A DNA stretch of 64,000 nt from Actinomyces sp. HPA0247 (GCA_000411415.1 KE150450.1:689787-753786), one strand, 5' to 3'. Counted from the stretch's first letter, positions 23,848-32,990 are shown. The notes: generated by a model from the sequence alone, not told the origin. A program made the numbers and translations.

Positions 23848-23866
23848 GGATTTCCACGCCTCACCG

Positions 23867-23895
23867 ACGAGGCCGGGGCACCTTCCCGGCCTCGT
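23867..23895 (+). terminator. Terminator after copZ formed by paired nonamers
   Basis: ACGAGGCCGGG and its exact complement, a 7-base loop and a T-rich tail (TTCCTTTCG). It separates csoR-copZ from copA, which has its own operator. Confidence 0.8.
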
Positions 23896-23912
23896 TTCCT
23901 TTCGCCTAATAC

Positions 23913-23929
23913 ATACCCCCGGAGGGTAC
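23913..23929 (+). promoter_or_regulatory. CsoR-type operator overlapping the copA ribosome binding site
   Basis: ATACCCCCGGAGGGTAC is a near-perfect palindrome with the same half sites as the csoR operator. Its GGAGG doubles as the copA ribosome binding site. Confidence 0.65.
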
Positions 23930-23931
23930 CC

Positions 23932-26505
23932 ATGTCCACCGATTCCGTGACTCCCAACCGCACAACTACCGCTTCTTCGCACGAGGCACTCCAGGCCTCG
24001 GCCCCCATCCCCCAGGTGGGCGAAGGCACCCGCGCCCACGCCGCCGACCTGCGCCGACGCCTCATCATCTCCGCGCCGCTGGGCATCCTCGCGATGATCC
24101 TGTCAATGGTTCCCGCCTGGCAGTTCACGGGGTGGCAGTGGGTCGTCGCGGTAGCTTCGATCCCGGTGGTGACGTGGGGCGCGTGGCCCTTCCACCGGGC
24201 GGCGTTCGCGGCGGGCCGTCACGGCTCGACGACGATGGACACCCTGGTCTCCCTCGGCGTCATTTCTTCGACGCTGTGGAGCTGGTGGGCCCTGCTGTGG
24301 GGCGGCGCCGGCATGCTCGGCATGCGCATGCACATGAGCCTGATCCCGCGCGCGGCGCACGGCGGGCATGCGGAGATTTACTTCGAGGGCGCGTGCATGA
24401 TCGTCGTCTTCCTGCTGACGGGCCGTTACCTGGAGGCGCGCGCACGCTACCGCGCGGGCGACGCGCTGCGGTCGCTGCTGCGCATGGGCGCGAAGGAGGC
24501 GACGCTCGTGCGCATCGACCCCGAGACGGGTGAACGCACGGAGAGCGTCGTTCCCGCCTCGTCCCTGCAGGTCGGCGACCTCTTTGCGGTGCACCCGGGC
24601 GAGAAGGTTGCGACCGACGGCGTCATCGTCGAGGGCTCCTCCGCCCTGGACACCTCGCTCCTGACGGGCGAGTCCGTGCCCGTGGACGCGGCCCCCGGCG
24701 ATGCGGTGACGGGCGCGACCGTCAACACGTGGGGATCCCTGCTGGTGCGCGCCACGCGCGTCGGCTCGGACACGACGCTCGCGCAGATCGGACGCATGGT
24801 CGCCGAGGCCCAGGCCGGAAAGGCGCCCGTCCAGCGCCTCGCGGACCAGATCTCGGGCGTGTTCGTCCCGATCGTCATCGCAGTCTCCCTGCTGACGCTG
24901 ATTGGCTGGCTCCTCGCGGGCGGCAGCGTGCAGGCGGCGTTCACGGCGGCCGTCGCCGTCCTGGTCGTGGCGTGCCCGTGCGCGCTCGGACTGGCCACGC
25001 CCACCGCGATCCTCGTCGGATCGGGACGCGCCTCGCAGCTGGGCATCCTCATCAAGAACGCGGAAATCCTCGAGCAGACGCGCTCGATCGACACGATGCT
25101 CCTGGACAAGACGGGCACGGTCACCACGGGCGTCATGTCTCTTGAGTCTGTTGCAGCTGCCTCCGCGGGCGACTCCCCTGAGGTGGACGAGGCCTCGGCC
25201 CTGTCCCTGGCCGCCTCCGTCGAGTCCCTCTCCGAGCACCCTGTTGCCCGCGCGATCACGTCGGGCGCCGCGGATCGCGGCCTGTCGCTGGAGCCCGTGA
25301 CGGCGTTCGCGAACCAGCCCGGACTCGGCGTCGTCGGTTTGACCGCCCGCGGCGGCGTGCTGGTTGGTCGCCCGTCGTGGCTCACCTCCCTGGGCATCGA
25401 CGTTCCCGCTTCTCTCCTCGACGCCGTGCGTGAGGCCGAGGCTTCGGGTGCCTCCGCGGTCGTCGCGGCCCTCGCGCCGAACCTGGGTTCCGCGGCGTCC
25501 TCCCCGGTGGCAGCCTCCACCACGCCCGAGGCACCCGCGTCCGTCGCACTTCCGGGCCCGGACGCCGAGCTACCCCTCGCGACGCTCACCATGAGCGTGG
25601 GCGGCATGACCTGCGCGTCCTGCGTGCGCCGCGTCGAACGCAAGCTCGGCAAACTCGACGGCGTGAAAGCCGAGGTCAACCTGGCGACGGAATCCGCGCG
25701 CATCACGCTCACCGCCCCTCACAGCGACGAGGAGCTTGAGGCCGTCGTGAACGCCGCCGGATACTCCGGCACCGTCACCTCCCGTTCTGAGGCCGCGACC
25801 GCCGACGGCGCACCCGCGGCTGGCGACAGCGCGGGTGGGGATACCGGTACCCCCACCCAGCCGGGCACCACGCCGGGCATGGGCGAGCGGGAGGGGGCGC
25901 AGGCCTCGGCGCTCGTGATCCCCGAGCACGTCGAAGGCCGCGCGATCGCCGCGCTGGTCGTTCGCGACACGGTCAAGGAGTCCTCCGCGGATGCGATCGC
26001 TCAGCTGCGCGAGCTCGGCATCGAGCCGATCCTGCTGACGGGCGATAACGAGGCGGCGGCCCGCCACGTCGCCGGTCAGGTCGGAATCGAGCGCGTCATC
26101 GCTGGTGTCCTGCCCGACGGCAAGCGCGACACCGTCGCTGACCTGCAGGCCGAGGGTCGCACGGTCGCGATGGTGGGAGACGGCGTGAACGACGCGGCCG
26201 CCCTCGCGCAGGCGAGCGCGAAGGGCCTGGGCATCGCGATGGGCTCGGGCACGGACGTGGCGATCGAGGTCGCGGACATGACGCTCATGAACTCGTCCCT
26301 GACCTCGGCGGCGACTGCGATCCGCGTGTCGCGCCGGACGCTGCGCATTATCAAGGAGAACCTGTTCTGGGCGTTCTTCTACAACGTGCTGATGGTGCCG
26401 CTGGCAATCGCGGGTCTGCTCTCCCCCATGCTGGCGAGCGCCGCGATGGCATGCTCGTCCGTGTTCGTGGTCCTTAACTCGCTGCGCCTGCGCGCCGCGA
26501 AGTAG
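23932..26505 (+). CDS. copA: Cu(I)-exporting P1B-type ATPase with relocated HMA domain
   Basis: 857 residues. There is no N-terminal HMA domain; a ~40-residue leader precedes the first helices. The usual order follows: actuator TGES (245-248), CPC metal site (348-350), DKTGT (392-396, phosphorylated Asp392), the SEHP nucleotide motif (434-437), GDGVND (749-754) and two final helices. Between the nucleotide domain and the returning P-domain lies an insert (~514-671) made of two Ala/Ser/Pro/Gly-rich linkers around a complete HMA domain (~549-615) with the metal loop G-M-T-C-A-S-C (558-564). The known family has its HMA at the N-terminus, so this placement is unusual. Likely substrate Cu(I), supplied by CopZ. 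Confidence 0.95.
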   Translation: MSTDSVTPNRTTTASSHEALQASAPIPQVGEGTRAHAADLRRRLIISAPLGILAMILSMVPAWQFTGWQWVVAVASIPVVTWGAWPFHRAAFAAGRHGSTTMDTLVSLGVISSTLWSWWALLWGGAGMLGMRMHMSLIPRAAHGGHAEIYFEGACMIVVFLLTGRYLEARARYRAGDALRSLLRMGAKEATLVRIDPETGERTESVVPASSLQVGDLFAVHPGEKVATDGVIVEGSSALDTSLLTGESVPVDAAPGDAVTGATVNTWGSLLVRATRVGSDTTLAQIGRMVAEAQAGKAPVQRLADQISGVFVPIVIAVSLLTLIGWLLAGGSVQAAFTAAVAVLVVACPCALGLATPTAILVGSGRASQLGILIKNAEILEQTRSIDTMLLDKTGTVTTGVMSLESVAAASAGDSPEVDEASALSLAASVESLSEHPVARAITSGAADRGLSLEPVTAFANQPGLGVVGLTARGGVLVGRPSWLTSLGIDVPASLLDAVREAEASGASAVVAALAPNLGSAASSPVAASTTPEAPASVALPGPDAELPLATLTMSVGGMTCASCVRRVERKLGKLDGVKAEVNLATESARITLTAPHSDEELEAVVNAAGYSGTVTSRSEAATADGAPAAGDSAGGDTGTPTQPGTTPGMGEREGAQASALVIPEHVEGRAIAALVVRDTVKESSADAIAQLRELGIEPILLTGDNEAAARHVAGQVGIERVIAGVLPDGKRDTVADLQAEGRTVAMVGDGVNDAAALAQASAKGLGIAMGSGTDVAIEVADMTLMNSSLTSAATAIRVSRRTLRIIKENLFWAFFYNVLMVPLAIAGLLSPMLASAAMACSSVFVVLNSLRLRAAK

Positions 26506-26513
26506 TCACACAC

Positions 26514-26558
26514 ACCGAGTGCCGCGCGGCCGGGAATTCCGGCTGCGCGGCACTCGGT
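26514..26558. terminator. Bidirectional terminator copA / protease operon
   Basis: ACCGAGTGCCGCGCGGCCGG and its near-complement (one mismatch) with loop GAATT. It lies between copA and the convergent six-gene operon. Confidence 0.85.
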
Positions 26559-26639
26559 ATCTCACGACTGATACCCGCCCTGTTTTACCCCACGAGCCTG
26601 CGGGGGCGGTAGGGAGCGTCAGGCGTCGGCGTCATCGGA

Positions 26640-27854
26640 TCACTTCCGGTGATAGGCAGGACTCGTACCAATATGAGCGTTGGGAGCGTACTCATTGCCA
26701 GCTGCGTCTTCATCCACCCCGCGATACACATAACTATCATCGAACTCCACATCGCTGAAAGCGACGAGGCCGTCGAGATACTGCTGCACCTCAGCCGGGG
26801 TAGGCTTAGAACCACCGCCTTTGTCAGCCAGCGGGTTCTCATCCGGATACTGAGAAGGATCACTCCCCAACAACCCGTCCAGACTCAGTGCACCGTAACC
26901 GGTGTACTGATTCCACACACCATTATTCGACCCGTTACGAGTCACCGACTGAAGGATCTGGTTAGGGGTGGCCTCGGGCCAACGCGAGCGCGCCAACGCA
27001 ATCTGACCCGCCACAATCGGAGTCGAAAACGATGTACCCTGCATATCCTTCACACCACCGGCCTCGTAGTCGCGTGCCTTCACAGGACCACCAATACCCG
27101 CGGCGACGACTCCTTGACCCCACGACGAATAACTCGCCAACTGACCACCGGCATCAATCGCAGACACACCCACAGTCCCCGACCACCAGGCCACGGACTG
27201 GTCATTCTCGTCCTTCGCATCATTACCCATCGGACCCACAATAATGACACCGCGGGCCATGGCGCGAGCAATCGCCCACTTCAAATCTTCCGACCTATGA
27301 TTCTTATCCGACGATGAGTAAGAAATAATCTGCGCGCCATCATTCATCGCCATCTGAAACTGTGCGAATGTAGTGGCTTTGGCACCAGCCATATCCCTGT
27401 TACATTCATCTGATTCCTTCTCGCCCTCAGAAGGCATCGAATACGCGATGAGGGTAGCGTCAGGCGCCACACCATAGTTTTTGGACACTAGAATCGAGGC
27501 AATAGCCGTCGCATGAGTCGAAGAGGATTTAGCCGCTTCATATTTGCACGGTGTCTTCACCGTAATATTGGCCCCCGACAGTTCGGGTGCGCTGGTATCA
27601 ACCGGCCCATCAACCATCGCGATGGTCACGCCCTTACCTGTGTACCCCTTCGCACGCGCCTGATCCAGCTTGTAATACGAGAAATAATCCTGCGTAGTAA
27701 TCGTGTCATCAGCGTGAGCAGAAGACGGAGACACAGCCACAGCACCCACACTCAACGCAAGAGCACAGGCGGCGGTGGTCAGGACGCGCGCAGAGCGCCC
27801 CGCCGCACCCGCAAACACGCGGGGGCGGTAGGGCGCGTCTGGCGTCGGCGTCAT
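26640..27854 (-). CDS. Mycosin-like secreted S8 serine protease, tandem copy 1
   Basis: 404 residues. After a basic head comes a signal peptide (ARVLTTAACALALSVGAVAV, cleaved near AHADD). Subtilase triad: Asp82 in IAMVDGPVD, His114 in THATAIAS, Ser275 in GTSFSTP, with oxyanion Asn in GPMGND. The spacing resembles type VII mycosins, but there is no C-terminal membrane helix; the C-terminal ~60 residues end in a tail YVYRGVDEDAAG... NAHIGTSPAYHRK that all three copies share. The usual DTG around the Asp is permuted to DGP. The start lies 4 bases after the stop of copy 2. It is the last gene of the operon. Confidence 0.85.
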   Translation of the reverse strand: MTPTPDAPYRPRVFAGAAGRSARVLTTAACALALSVGAVAVSPSSAHADDTITTQDYFSYYKLDQARAKGYTGKGVTIAMVDGPVDTSAPELSGANITVKTPCKYEAAKSSSTHATAIASILVSKNYGVAPDATLIAYSMPSEGEKESDECNRDMAGAKATTFAQFQMAMNDGAQIISYSSSDKNHRSEDLKWAIARAMARGVIIVGPMGNDAKDENDQSVAWWSGTVGVSAIDAGGQLASYSSWGQGVVAAGIGGPVKARDYEAGGVKDMQGTSFSTPIVAGQIALARSRWPEATPNQILQSVTRNGSNNGVWNQYTGYGALSLDGLLGSDPSQYPDENPLADKGGGSKPTPAEVQQYLDGLVAFSDVEFDDSYVYRGVDEDAAGNEYAPNAHIGTSPAYHRK

Positions 27855-27858
27855 CGTG

Positions 27859-29070
27859 TCACTTCCGGTGATAGGCAGGGCTCGTACCAATATGCGCATT
27901 CGGGGCATCAGCACTACCAGCTGCGTCTTCATCCACCCCGCGATACACATAACTATCATCAAAGTCCACGTCCCTGAAAGCGACGAGGCCATCGAGGTAC
28001 TGCTGGACCTCAGCCGGGGTAGGCATAGAACCGCCCTTATCAGCCAGCGGGTTCTCATCGGGATACTGGGAAGGATCACTCCCCAACAACCCGTCCAGAC
28101 TCAGCGCACCGTAACCCGTGTACTGATTCCACACACCATTATTCGACCCACTATGAGTCACCAACTGAAGGATCTGGTTAGGGGTGGCCTGAGGCCAACG
28201 CGAGCGCGCCAACGCAATCTGACCCGCCACAATCGGAGTCGCAATGGAAGTCCCCTGCACATCCTTCACACCACCGGCCTCGTAGTCGCGAGCCTTCACA
28301 GGCCCACCAATACCCGCGGCGACGACTCCTTGACCCCACGACGAATAACTCGCCAACTGACCACTGGCATCAATCGCAGACACACCCACAGTTCCCGACC
28401 ACCGGCCAAAGTGAGTGTTATTCTCATCCTTCCCCTCATTGCCCATAGAACTCACAATGACGACGCCCTGCGCCATCGCCCGAGCAACCGCCCACTTCAG
28501 CTCGATTACGCCCTCGCTATCGTCCGACATCGAAATCGAAATGATCTGCGCGCCCTCGTTCATCGCCATTTCAAATGCTCCATAGGCCGTTCCCTTGAGT
28601 TCCTGACCTCCCTTCTTGCATTCGCTAGTTACCTTCGCGTTACTTGACGGTATGGAGTAAGCGATAAGGGTAGCGTCGGGCGCGACACCATAGTTTTTCG
28701 ACACCAGGATGGAGGCAACAGCGGTCGCGTGAGTCCGAGACGCATCAGGTTCGTTATACGTACACGGCGTCTTGACCGTGATGTTAGCCCCCGCCAACTC
28801 AGGAGCACTAGTATCGACCGTTCCATCGATCATCGCGATGGTCACGCCCTGACCCGTGTACCCCTTCGCACGCGCCTGATCCAGCTTGTAGAACGAGAAA
28901 TAATCCTGAGTCGTAATCGTGTCATCAGCCCGGGCAGAACCCGGCGCCGCCGCCAGCGCACTCACGCTCAACGCGAGAGCACAGGCAGCGGTAGTCAAAG
29001 CGCGCGCGGCGCGCCCCACCACACCCACAAACACGCGGGAGCGGCGATGCGCGACTGGCGTAGGCGTCAT
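27859..29070 (-). CDS. Mycosin-like secreted S8 serine protease, tandem copy 2
   Basis: 403 residues, same plan as its neighbours: signal peptide ending at SARADD, Asp in IAMIDGTVD, His in RTHATAVAS, Ser in GTSIATP, oxyanion region SSMGNEGKDEN. It is the most divergent copy between the His and the oxyanion site (KVTSECKKGGQELKGTAYG), where S8 enzymes form substrate pockets, while the stretch SAIDASGQLASYSSWGQGVV and the C-terminal tail are nearly identical. The spacer to each neighbouring gene is 4 bases, so translation is coupled. Confidence 0.85.
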   Translation of the reverse strand: MTPTPVAHRRSRVFVGVVGRAARALTTAACALALSVSALAAAPGSARADDTITTQDYFSFYKLDQARAKGYTGQGVTIAMIDGTVDTSAPELAGANITVKTPCTYNEPDASRTHATAVASILVSKNYGVAPDATLIAYSIPSSNAKVTSECKKGGQELKGTAYGAFEMAMNEGAQIISISMSDDSEGVIELKWAVARAMAQGVVIVSSMGNEGKDENNTHFGRWSGTVGVSAIDASGQLASYSSWGQGVVAAGIGGPVKARDYEAGGVKDVQGTSIATPIVAGQIALARSRWPQATPNQILQLVTHSGSNNGVWNQYTGYGALSLDGLLGSDPSQYPDENPLADKGGSMPTPAEVQQYLDGLVAFRDVDFDDSYVYRGVDEDAAGSADAPNAHIGTSPAYHRK

Positions 29071-29074
29071 GAGG

Positions 29075-30262
29075 TCACTTCCGGTGATAGGCCGGGCTCG
29101 TGCCAATATGCGCATTCGGAGCATCAGCACTGTCAGCTGCGTCTTCATCCACCCCGCGATACACATAACTGTCATCAAGCTGGATCGCTCCATAGTCGAC
29201 GAGGCCGTCGAGGTACTGCTGCACCTCAGCCGAGGTAGGCGTGGAACCGCCGCCCTTATCGGCCAGCGGATTCTCATCCGGATACTGAGAAGGATCACTC
29301 CCCAACAACCCGTCCAGACTCAGCGCACCGTAACCCGTGTACTGATTCCACACACCATTATTCGACCCACTACGAATCACCGACTGAAGGATCTGGTTAG
29401 GAGTGGCCTCGGGCCAACGCGAGCGCGCCAAAGCAATCTGACCCGCCACAATCGGAGTCGAAATAGACGTCCCCTGCACATCCTTAATGGCGCCCGTCTC
29501 GTAGTCACGTGCCTTCACAGGCCCACCAATACCCGCGGCGACGACTCCTTGACCCCACGACGAATAACTCGCCAACTGACCACTGGCATCAATCGCAGAC
29601 ACACCCACAGTCCCCGACCACCAGCCATAGGACGCATCATTCTCATCCTTGGCATCATTACCCATCGGCCCCACAATAATGACACCGCGGGCCATCGCCC
29701 GAGCAATCGCCCACTTCAACGCCCTAACATTATGGTTAGTGTCCGATGACGAGATGGAGATGATCTGCGCGCCATCATTCATCGCCATTTGAATATTTGC
29801 GAGAGAAGTAGCATTGAAGCCAGACGCGTCTTGCTTACACTTATCTGATAATTTTTCACCCTTGGAAGGCATTGAGTAAGCGATAAGGGTAGCGTCAGGT
29901 GCCACACCATAGTTCTTGGACACCAGCACCGAAGCGACAACAGTGGCATGAGTCTTCGTACTTTTAGCCGCCTCATACTCACACGGAGTTTTGACCGTGA
30001 TGTTGGCCCCCGCGAGCTCAGGTGCGCTGGTATCGACCGTGCCATCGATCATCGCGATAGTCACGCCCTGACCCATGTACCCCTTCGCACGCACCTGATC
30101 AAGCTTGTAATACGAGAAATAATCCTGGGTCGTAATCGTGTCATCAGCGTGCGCCGAAGACGGAGACACAGCCACAGCACCCACACTCAACGCAAGAGCA
30201 CAGGCCGCCGTGGTCAGGACGCGCGCAGGCTTGTGAGTGGTTACCACTGGCGTAGGTCCCAT
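29075..30262 (-). CDS. Mycosin-like secreted S8 serine protease, tandem copy 3
   Basis: 395 residues. Signal peptide identical to copy 1 over ~30 residues; catalytic motifs IAMIDGTVD, KTHATVVAS, GTSISTP; tail DSADAPNAHIGTSPAYHRK. It is the first protease gene in transcription order, and its ATG lies 19 bases inside the end of the Gly-rich gene, an overlap that ties it to the secretion-like genes upstream. Copies 1 and 3 are more alike in the signal peptide and oxyanion region, copies 2 and 3 around the Asp motif, a mosaic that points to gene conversion. Confidence 0.85.
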   Translation of the reverse strand: MGPTPVVTTHKPARVLTTAACALALSVGAVAVSPSSAHADDTITTQDYFSYYKLDQVRAKGYMGQGVTIAMIDGTVDTSAPELAGANITVKTPCEYEAAKSTKTHATVVASVLVSKNYGVAPDATLIAYSMPSKGEKLSDKCKQDASGFNATSLANIQMAMNDGAQIISISSSDTNHNVRALKWAIARAMARGVIIVGPMGNDAKDENDASYGWWSGTVGVSAIDASGQLASYSSWGQGVVAAGIGGPVKARDYETGAIKDVQGTSISTPIVAGQIALARSRWPEATPNQILQSVIRSGSNNGVWNQYTGYGALSLDGLLGSDPSQYPDENPLADKGGGSTPTSAEVQQYLDGLVDYGAIQLDDSYVYRGVDEDAADSADAPNAHIGTSPAYHRK

Positions 30263-31854
30263 CCGTCGTCCTCGCGCTTGACGGGAGTAATCGTGCGGTC
30301 CGTCCCGTAGGTCTGAGACAAGGGATTGACATAACCGGCGGGCAGATCATCCTCATCATCATCCACCGTGAAAGCCACATACTTACGCTTGCGGCCCTTC
30401 TTATCATCCTTACCCATGCCAGCACCCGCGCCAGCGCCACCCATGAAGCCGCCACCAGCACCAGCACCGCCACGACCGGCAGCACCCGCCGCGCCAGCCG
30501 CGCCACTACCGCCTGCGCCGGTCGTGCCGGTCACGCCAGAGGCGCCCGCACCGGCCGCACCATTAGCGCCCGCCACGGAGGCGGGGGGAGTGTAAGAACC
30601 AAAACCCGAACCCGAGTAGGAGCCCACGCGCAGGTTCGAAGCACCCATGGCGCCCGCCGAACCCGTCGTGCCGGTAATACCACGCAGACCGGCCGCACCC
30701 AGGCCACCAGCAGAACCAGACGCTCCGCCGAAACCTGAGCCCATTCGGGCCGCGCCGCGCATGCCCAGTGCGCCAGCGCCCAGCACGCCAGCGCCACCCA
30801 GGCGACCAGCCGTCGCCGCGTCCGCGGCAGCGCTGCTGTTCAGGCGCCACAGGGGGTGACCGGAGTCCGCAGCGGGCGCGGGGGTGTGACCGCCCACGAC
30901 GCCGTTGCGATACGTCGTACCATTCACGCGCGTGTGCAGCAGGTCAGTGTCCATGAGGTCCTGCGGATCCGTGATCGGGTTCGTGCGCGAACCAAGCTCA
31001 CCATACGGCAACTCCTTGGTGGGGACGGCACCCGAGGCGATCACGCGGTTACGAGCCGCAGCCGCGTCGGCCTCGCTCCACCACGGCTTATCAAAGCCAC
31101 CCGGATAACCCTCACCATTACGACCACCCTCGCGACCAAAACCATTCTCCGGCGAATAACCACCGCCACCATAGCCATGGCCGCCACCACCGGTATTACC
31201 CGTGCTACCGCCGCCATTGCCGTGGCCGCTACCGCCGCCACCGTTAGCGGCATCGTCACCGCCCTTATCCTTATCTTTGGTAGGATCACCGATCTTAGGA
31301 GTAGTTTCGGTGCTACTCATAGTTTCCGTCTGGCGGTCCAGCTCGCCATTCAGAGTTTTGAGAATGCGCTTGCACGCCTCCTCGCGTTGGGCGTTGTTCT
31401 GCGCCTCGACGCCCTCCACGTACGCGGCACCCGTCGTGAAGCGAACCGGTCCGACGGAAAAGCCGCCGCCGGGCTGGCTGGAGGGGACGGAGACGACGGG
31501 CAGGTATCCCATCGCCGCGGTGACCGGGTCCACCAGGGTGTCGGACACGTTTCCCGCTTCCGCGAGGGCCTTCGCCATGACCTCGCGGCCGCCCTGATAG
31601 GTGCCATACTTCGCCTCATAGCGGGCGCGGTACCCCTCGATACGATCGATCGACTCGTTCACCCACTTCTCCATGGCCTTGGCCGCCTCTCCCTGGAAGC
31701 CGTGACCGTCGCGGTAGGCCTTCAGGCGCTCGACGGCCTGATCGAAGCCCTTGATCGACTTCTCGTGCTCGTCATTCCACGCGTCGAGATTCTTGTTCTC
31801 CTCGGCGGCCTTCATGAATTCCTTCAGGCGCTGGTAGTACGGAGACGAAACCAT
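30241..31854 (-). CDS. Gly-rich WXG/PPE-like type VII-associated protein
   Basis: 537 residues. Residues ~1-110 are two long amphipathic helices around a turn HGFQGEAA (an F-x-G in place of W-x-G), like the head of LXG/PPE-type substrates. Residues ~185-260 are Gly/Asn-rich, ~265-330 a conserved-looking patch (KPWWSEADAAAARNRVIASG), ~335-490 Gly/Ala-rich, and the C-terminus is charged (KKGRKRKYVAFTVDDDEDD) and ends DDGWDLRQW. No signal peptide. It lies between a small WXG-like gene and three mycosin-like genes, so export by a type VII pathway is the working hypothesis. Confidence 0.75.
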   Translation of the reverse strand: MVSSPYYQRLKEFMKAAEENKNLDAWNDEHEKSIKGFDQAVERLKAYRDGHGFQGEAAKAMEKWVNESIDRIEGYRARYEAKYGTYQGGREVMAKALAEAGNVSDTLVDPVTAAMGYLPVVSVPSSQPGGGFSVGPVRFTTGAAYVEGVEAQNNAQREEACKRILKTLNGELDRQTETMSSTETTPKIGDPTKDKDKGGDDAANGGGGSGHGNGGGSTGNTGGGGHGYGGGGYSPENGFGREGGRNGEGYPGGFDKPWWSEADAAAARNRVIASGAVPTKELPYGELGSRTNPITDPQDLMDTDLLHTRVNGTTYRNGVVGGHTPAPAADSGHPLWRLNSSAAADAATAGRLGGAGVLGAGALGMRGAARMGSGFGGASGSAGGLGAAGLRGITGTTGSAGAMGASNLRVGSYSGSGFGSYTPPASVAGANGAAGAGASGVTGTTGAGGSGAAGAAGAAGRGGAGAGGGFMGGAGAGAGMGKDDKKGRKRKYVAFTVDDDEDDLPAGYVNPLSQTYGTDRTITPVKREDDGWDLRQW

Positions 31855-31983
31855 GAGTGATTCCTTTCTGCCTGCCGCGCGGCGGGCGCGGCTTTCGACC
31901 CACTCACCGTGGGTGATTGTATTCGCGGCATTCTGCGCGGAGGGAGACTGCCCGTTGATTGTGGGAGGCGAAGACGCCAGCTG

Positions 31984-32394
31984 TTACGCCTCGTCCTTCA
32001 TGTATTCGTTCTTTTTCAGCTGCTCTTTGAGCGCTTCCGCTTCGTTGGATCGGGCAACCTTCCCCAGCATGTCGTTGACCTTGCTCAGGGACTGCTCGTT
32101 GTCCCACTCCGCGTTCTCCGCTTCCTTCATGGTCTCGCGCATGTTCGTATCGAAGGTCGAGATCAGATCGTTCTCTTTGCGCAGGATGTCGGAGATCTCC
32201 TCGAACATGTTGGTCACGGACTCCCGGAAGGCCGAGGGACCGGTCTCGTCACCCCATGCGGAGCGCGTCTGGGCCGCACCCTGGGCGTAGGACGCATCCG
32301 CCGTACTGCTCACCGCCTCGGAACTCTCCGGAACGTTGGAAGCCGCAGCTTCCTGAGCCGACTGGTCGTAGCCGTAGTCCGTAGACCCTGACAT
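31984..32394 (-). CDS. Small WXG-like helical protein
   Basis: 136 residues. A polar head rich in Ser/Ala/Glu is followed by a helix-turn-helix with an AWGDETG turn near residue 47 and a second helix SAFRESVTNMFEEISDIL, then another charged helix ending LKKNEYMKDEA. This resembles WXG100 proteins but is longer and more acidic. No signal peptide. It probably partners the Gly-rich protein encoded next; a 129-base gap separates the two genes. Confidence 0.65.
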   Translation of the reverse strand: MSGSTDYGYDQSAQEAAASNVPESSEAVSSTADASYAQGAAQTRSAWGDETGPSAFRESVTNMFEEISDILRKENDLISTFDTNMRETMKEAENAEWDNEQSLSKVNDMLGKVARSNEAEALKEQLKKNEYMKDEA

Positions 32395-32447
32395 GCTGAT
32401 CTCCTTGCACTGATGGGATAGTGAGGCGCCTGCGCGCGGGATACTTA

Positions 32448-32990
32448 TTACTTGACGGTGAAGCGGCGGACCAGGGGCTGGTCGGTAATCTCGGGATTAT
32501 CGATCTTGAGGGTCCACACATAAACGAGGTTGGAGCCGCTGCCTTCGATATCGATGGTCCAGGACGAGTAGTACTCGCAGCCCTGATCGACGCACAGGTC
32601 GTAGCTATCCTGGCCCAGGCGCCAGTAGTCGGCGGCCGACATCATCCCGTAGATGCTGTCCTCCTTGTTGACCACGACGGTGCCCTTGGGGTCCAGCTTG
32701 AACTTTTGCAGGCCGATGACGGCGGGCTCGGAGCCGATGAGATCCCGGCCGACCATGTTGTTCAGCGCGTTGGCCTTCTCGAGGATCTTGCTCTTCTCAG
32801 AGTCGGAGGCGGAGCTCATCTGGCTGATGAGGTCCTGCTTGATGCCTTCGGGGATGTTCTTCATCGAACTAATGTCCGAGGAGTTGGAGCCTCCACCGCC
32901 AGGCAGGGTGATGCAGCCGGTGAGACCGACGGCTGCCAGCAGCAGGGACGAGGCCGCTGCGAGCGTGCGGCGGGACGCGAGAGGGGACAT
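32448..32990 (-). CDS. Lipoprotein heading the type VII-like operon
   Basis: 180 residues with a signal peptide and lipobox L-T-G-C (Cys26), then a Gly/Ser linker, a helical stretch (IPEGIKQDLISQMSSA) and a beta-rich C-terminal domain containing two Cys (LCVDQGCEYYSSW) likely to be bridged. The family is not recognised. It lies first in the minus-strand operon, 53 bases before the WXG-like gene, so a role at the outer membrane face in the same process is plausible. Confidence 0.75.
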   Translation of the reverse strand: MSPLASRRTLAAASSLLLAAVGLTGCITLPGGGGSNSSDISSMKNIPEGIKQDLISQMSSASDSEKSKILEKANALNNMVGRDLIGSEPAVIGLQKFKLDPKGTVVVNKEDSIYGMMSAADYWRLGQDSYDLCVDQGCEYYSSWTIDIEGSGSNLVYVWTLKIDNPEITDQPLVRRFTVK

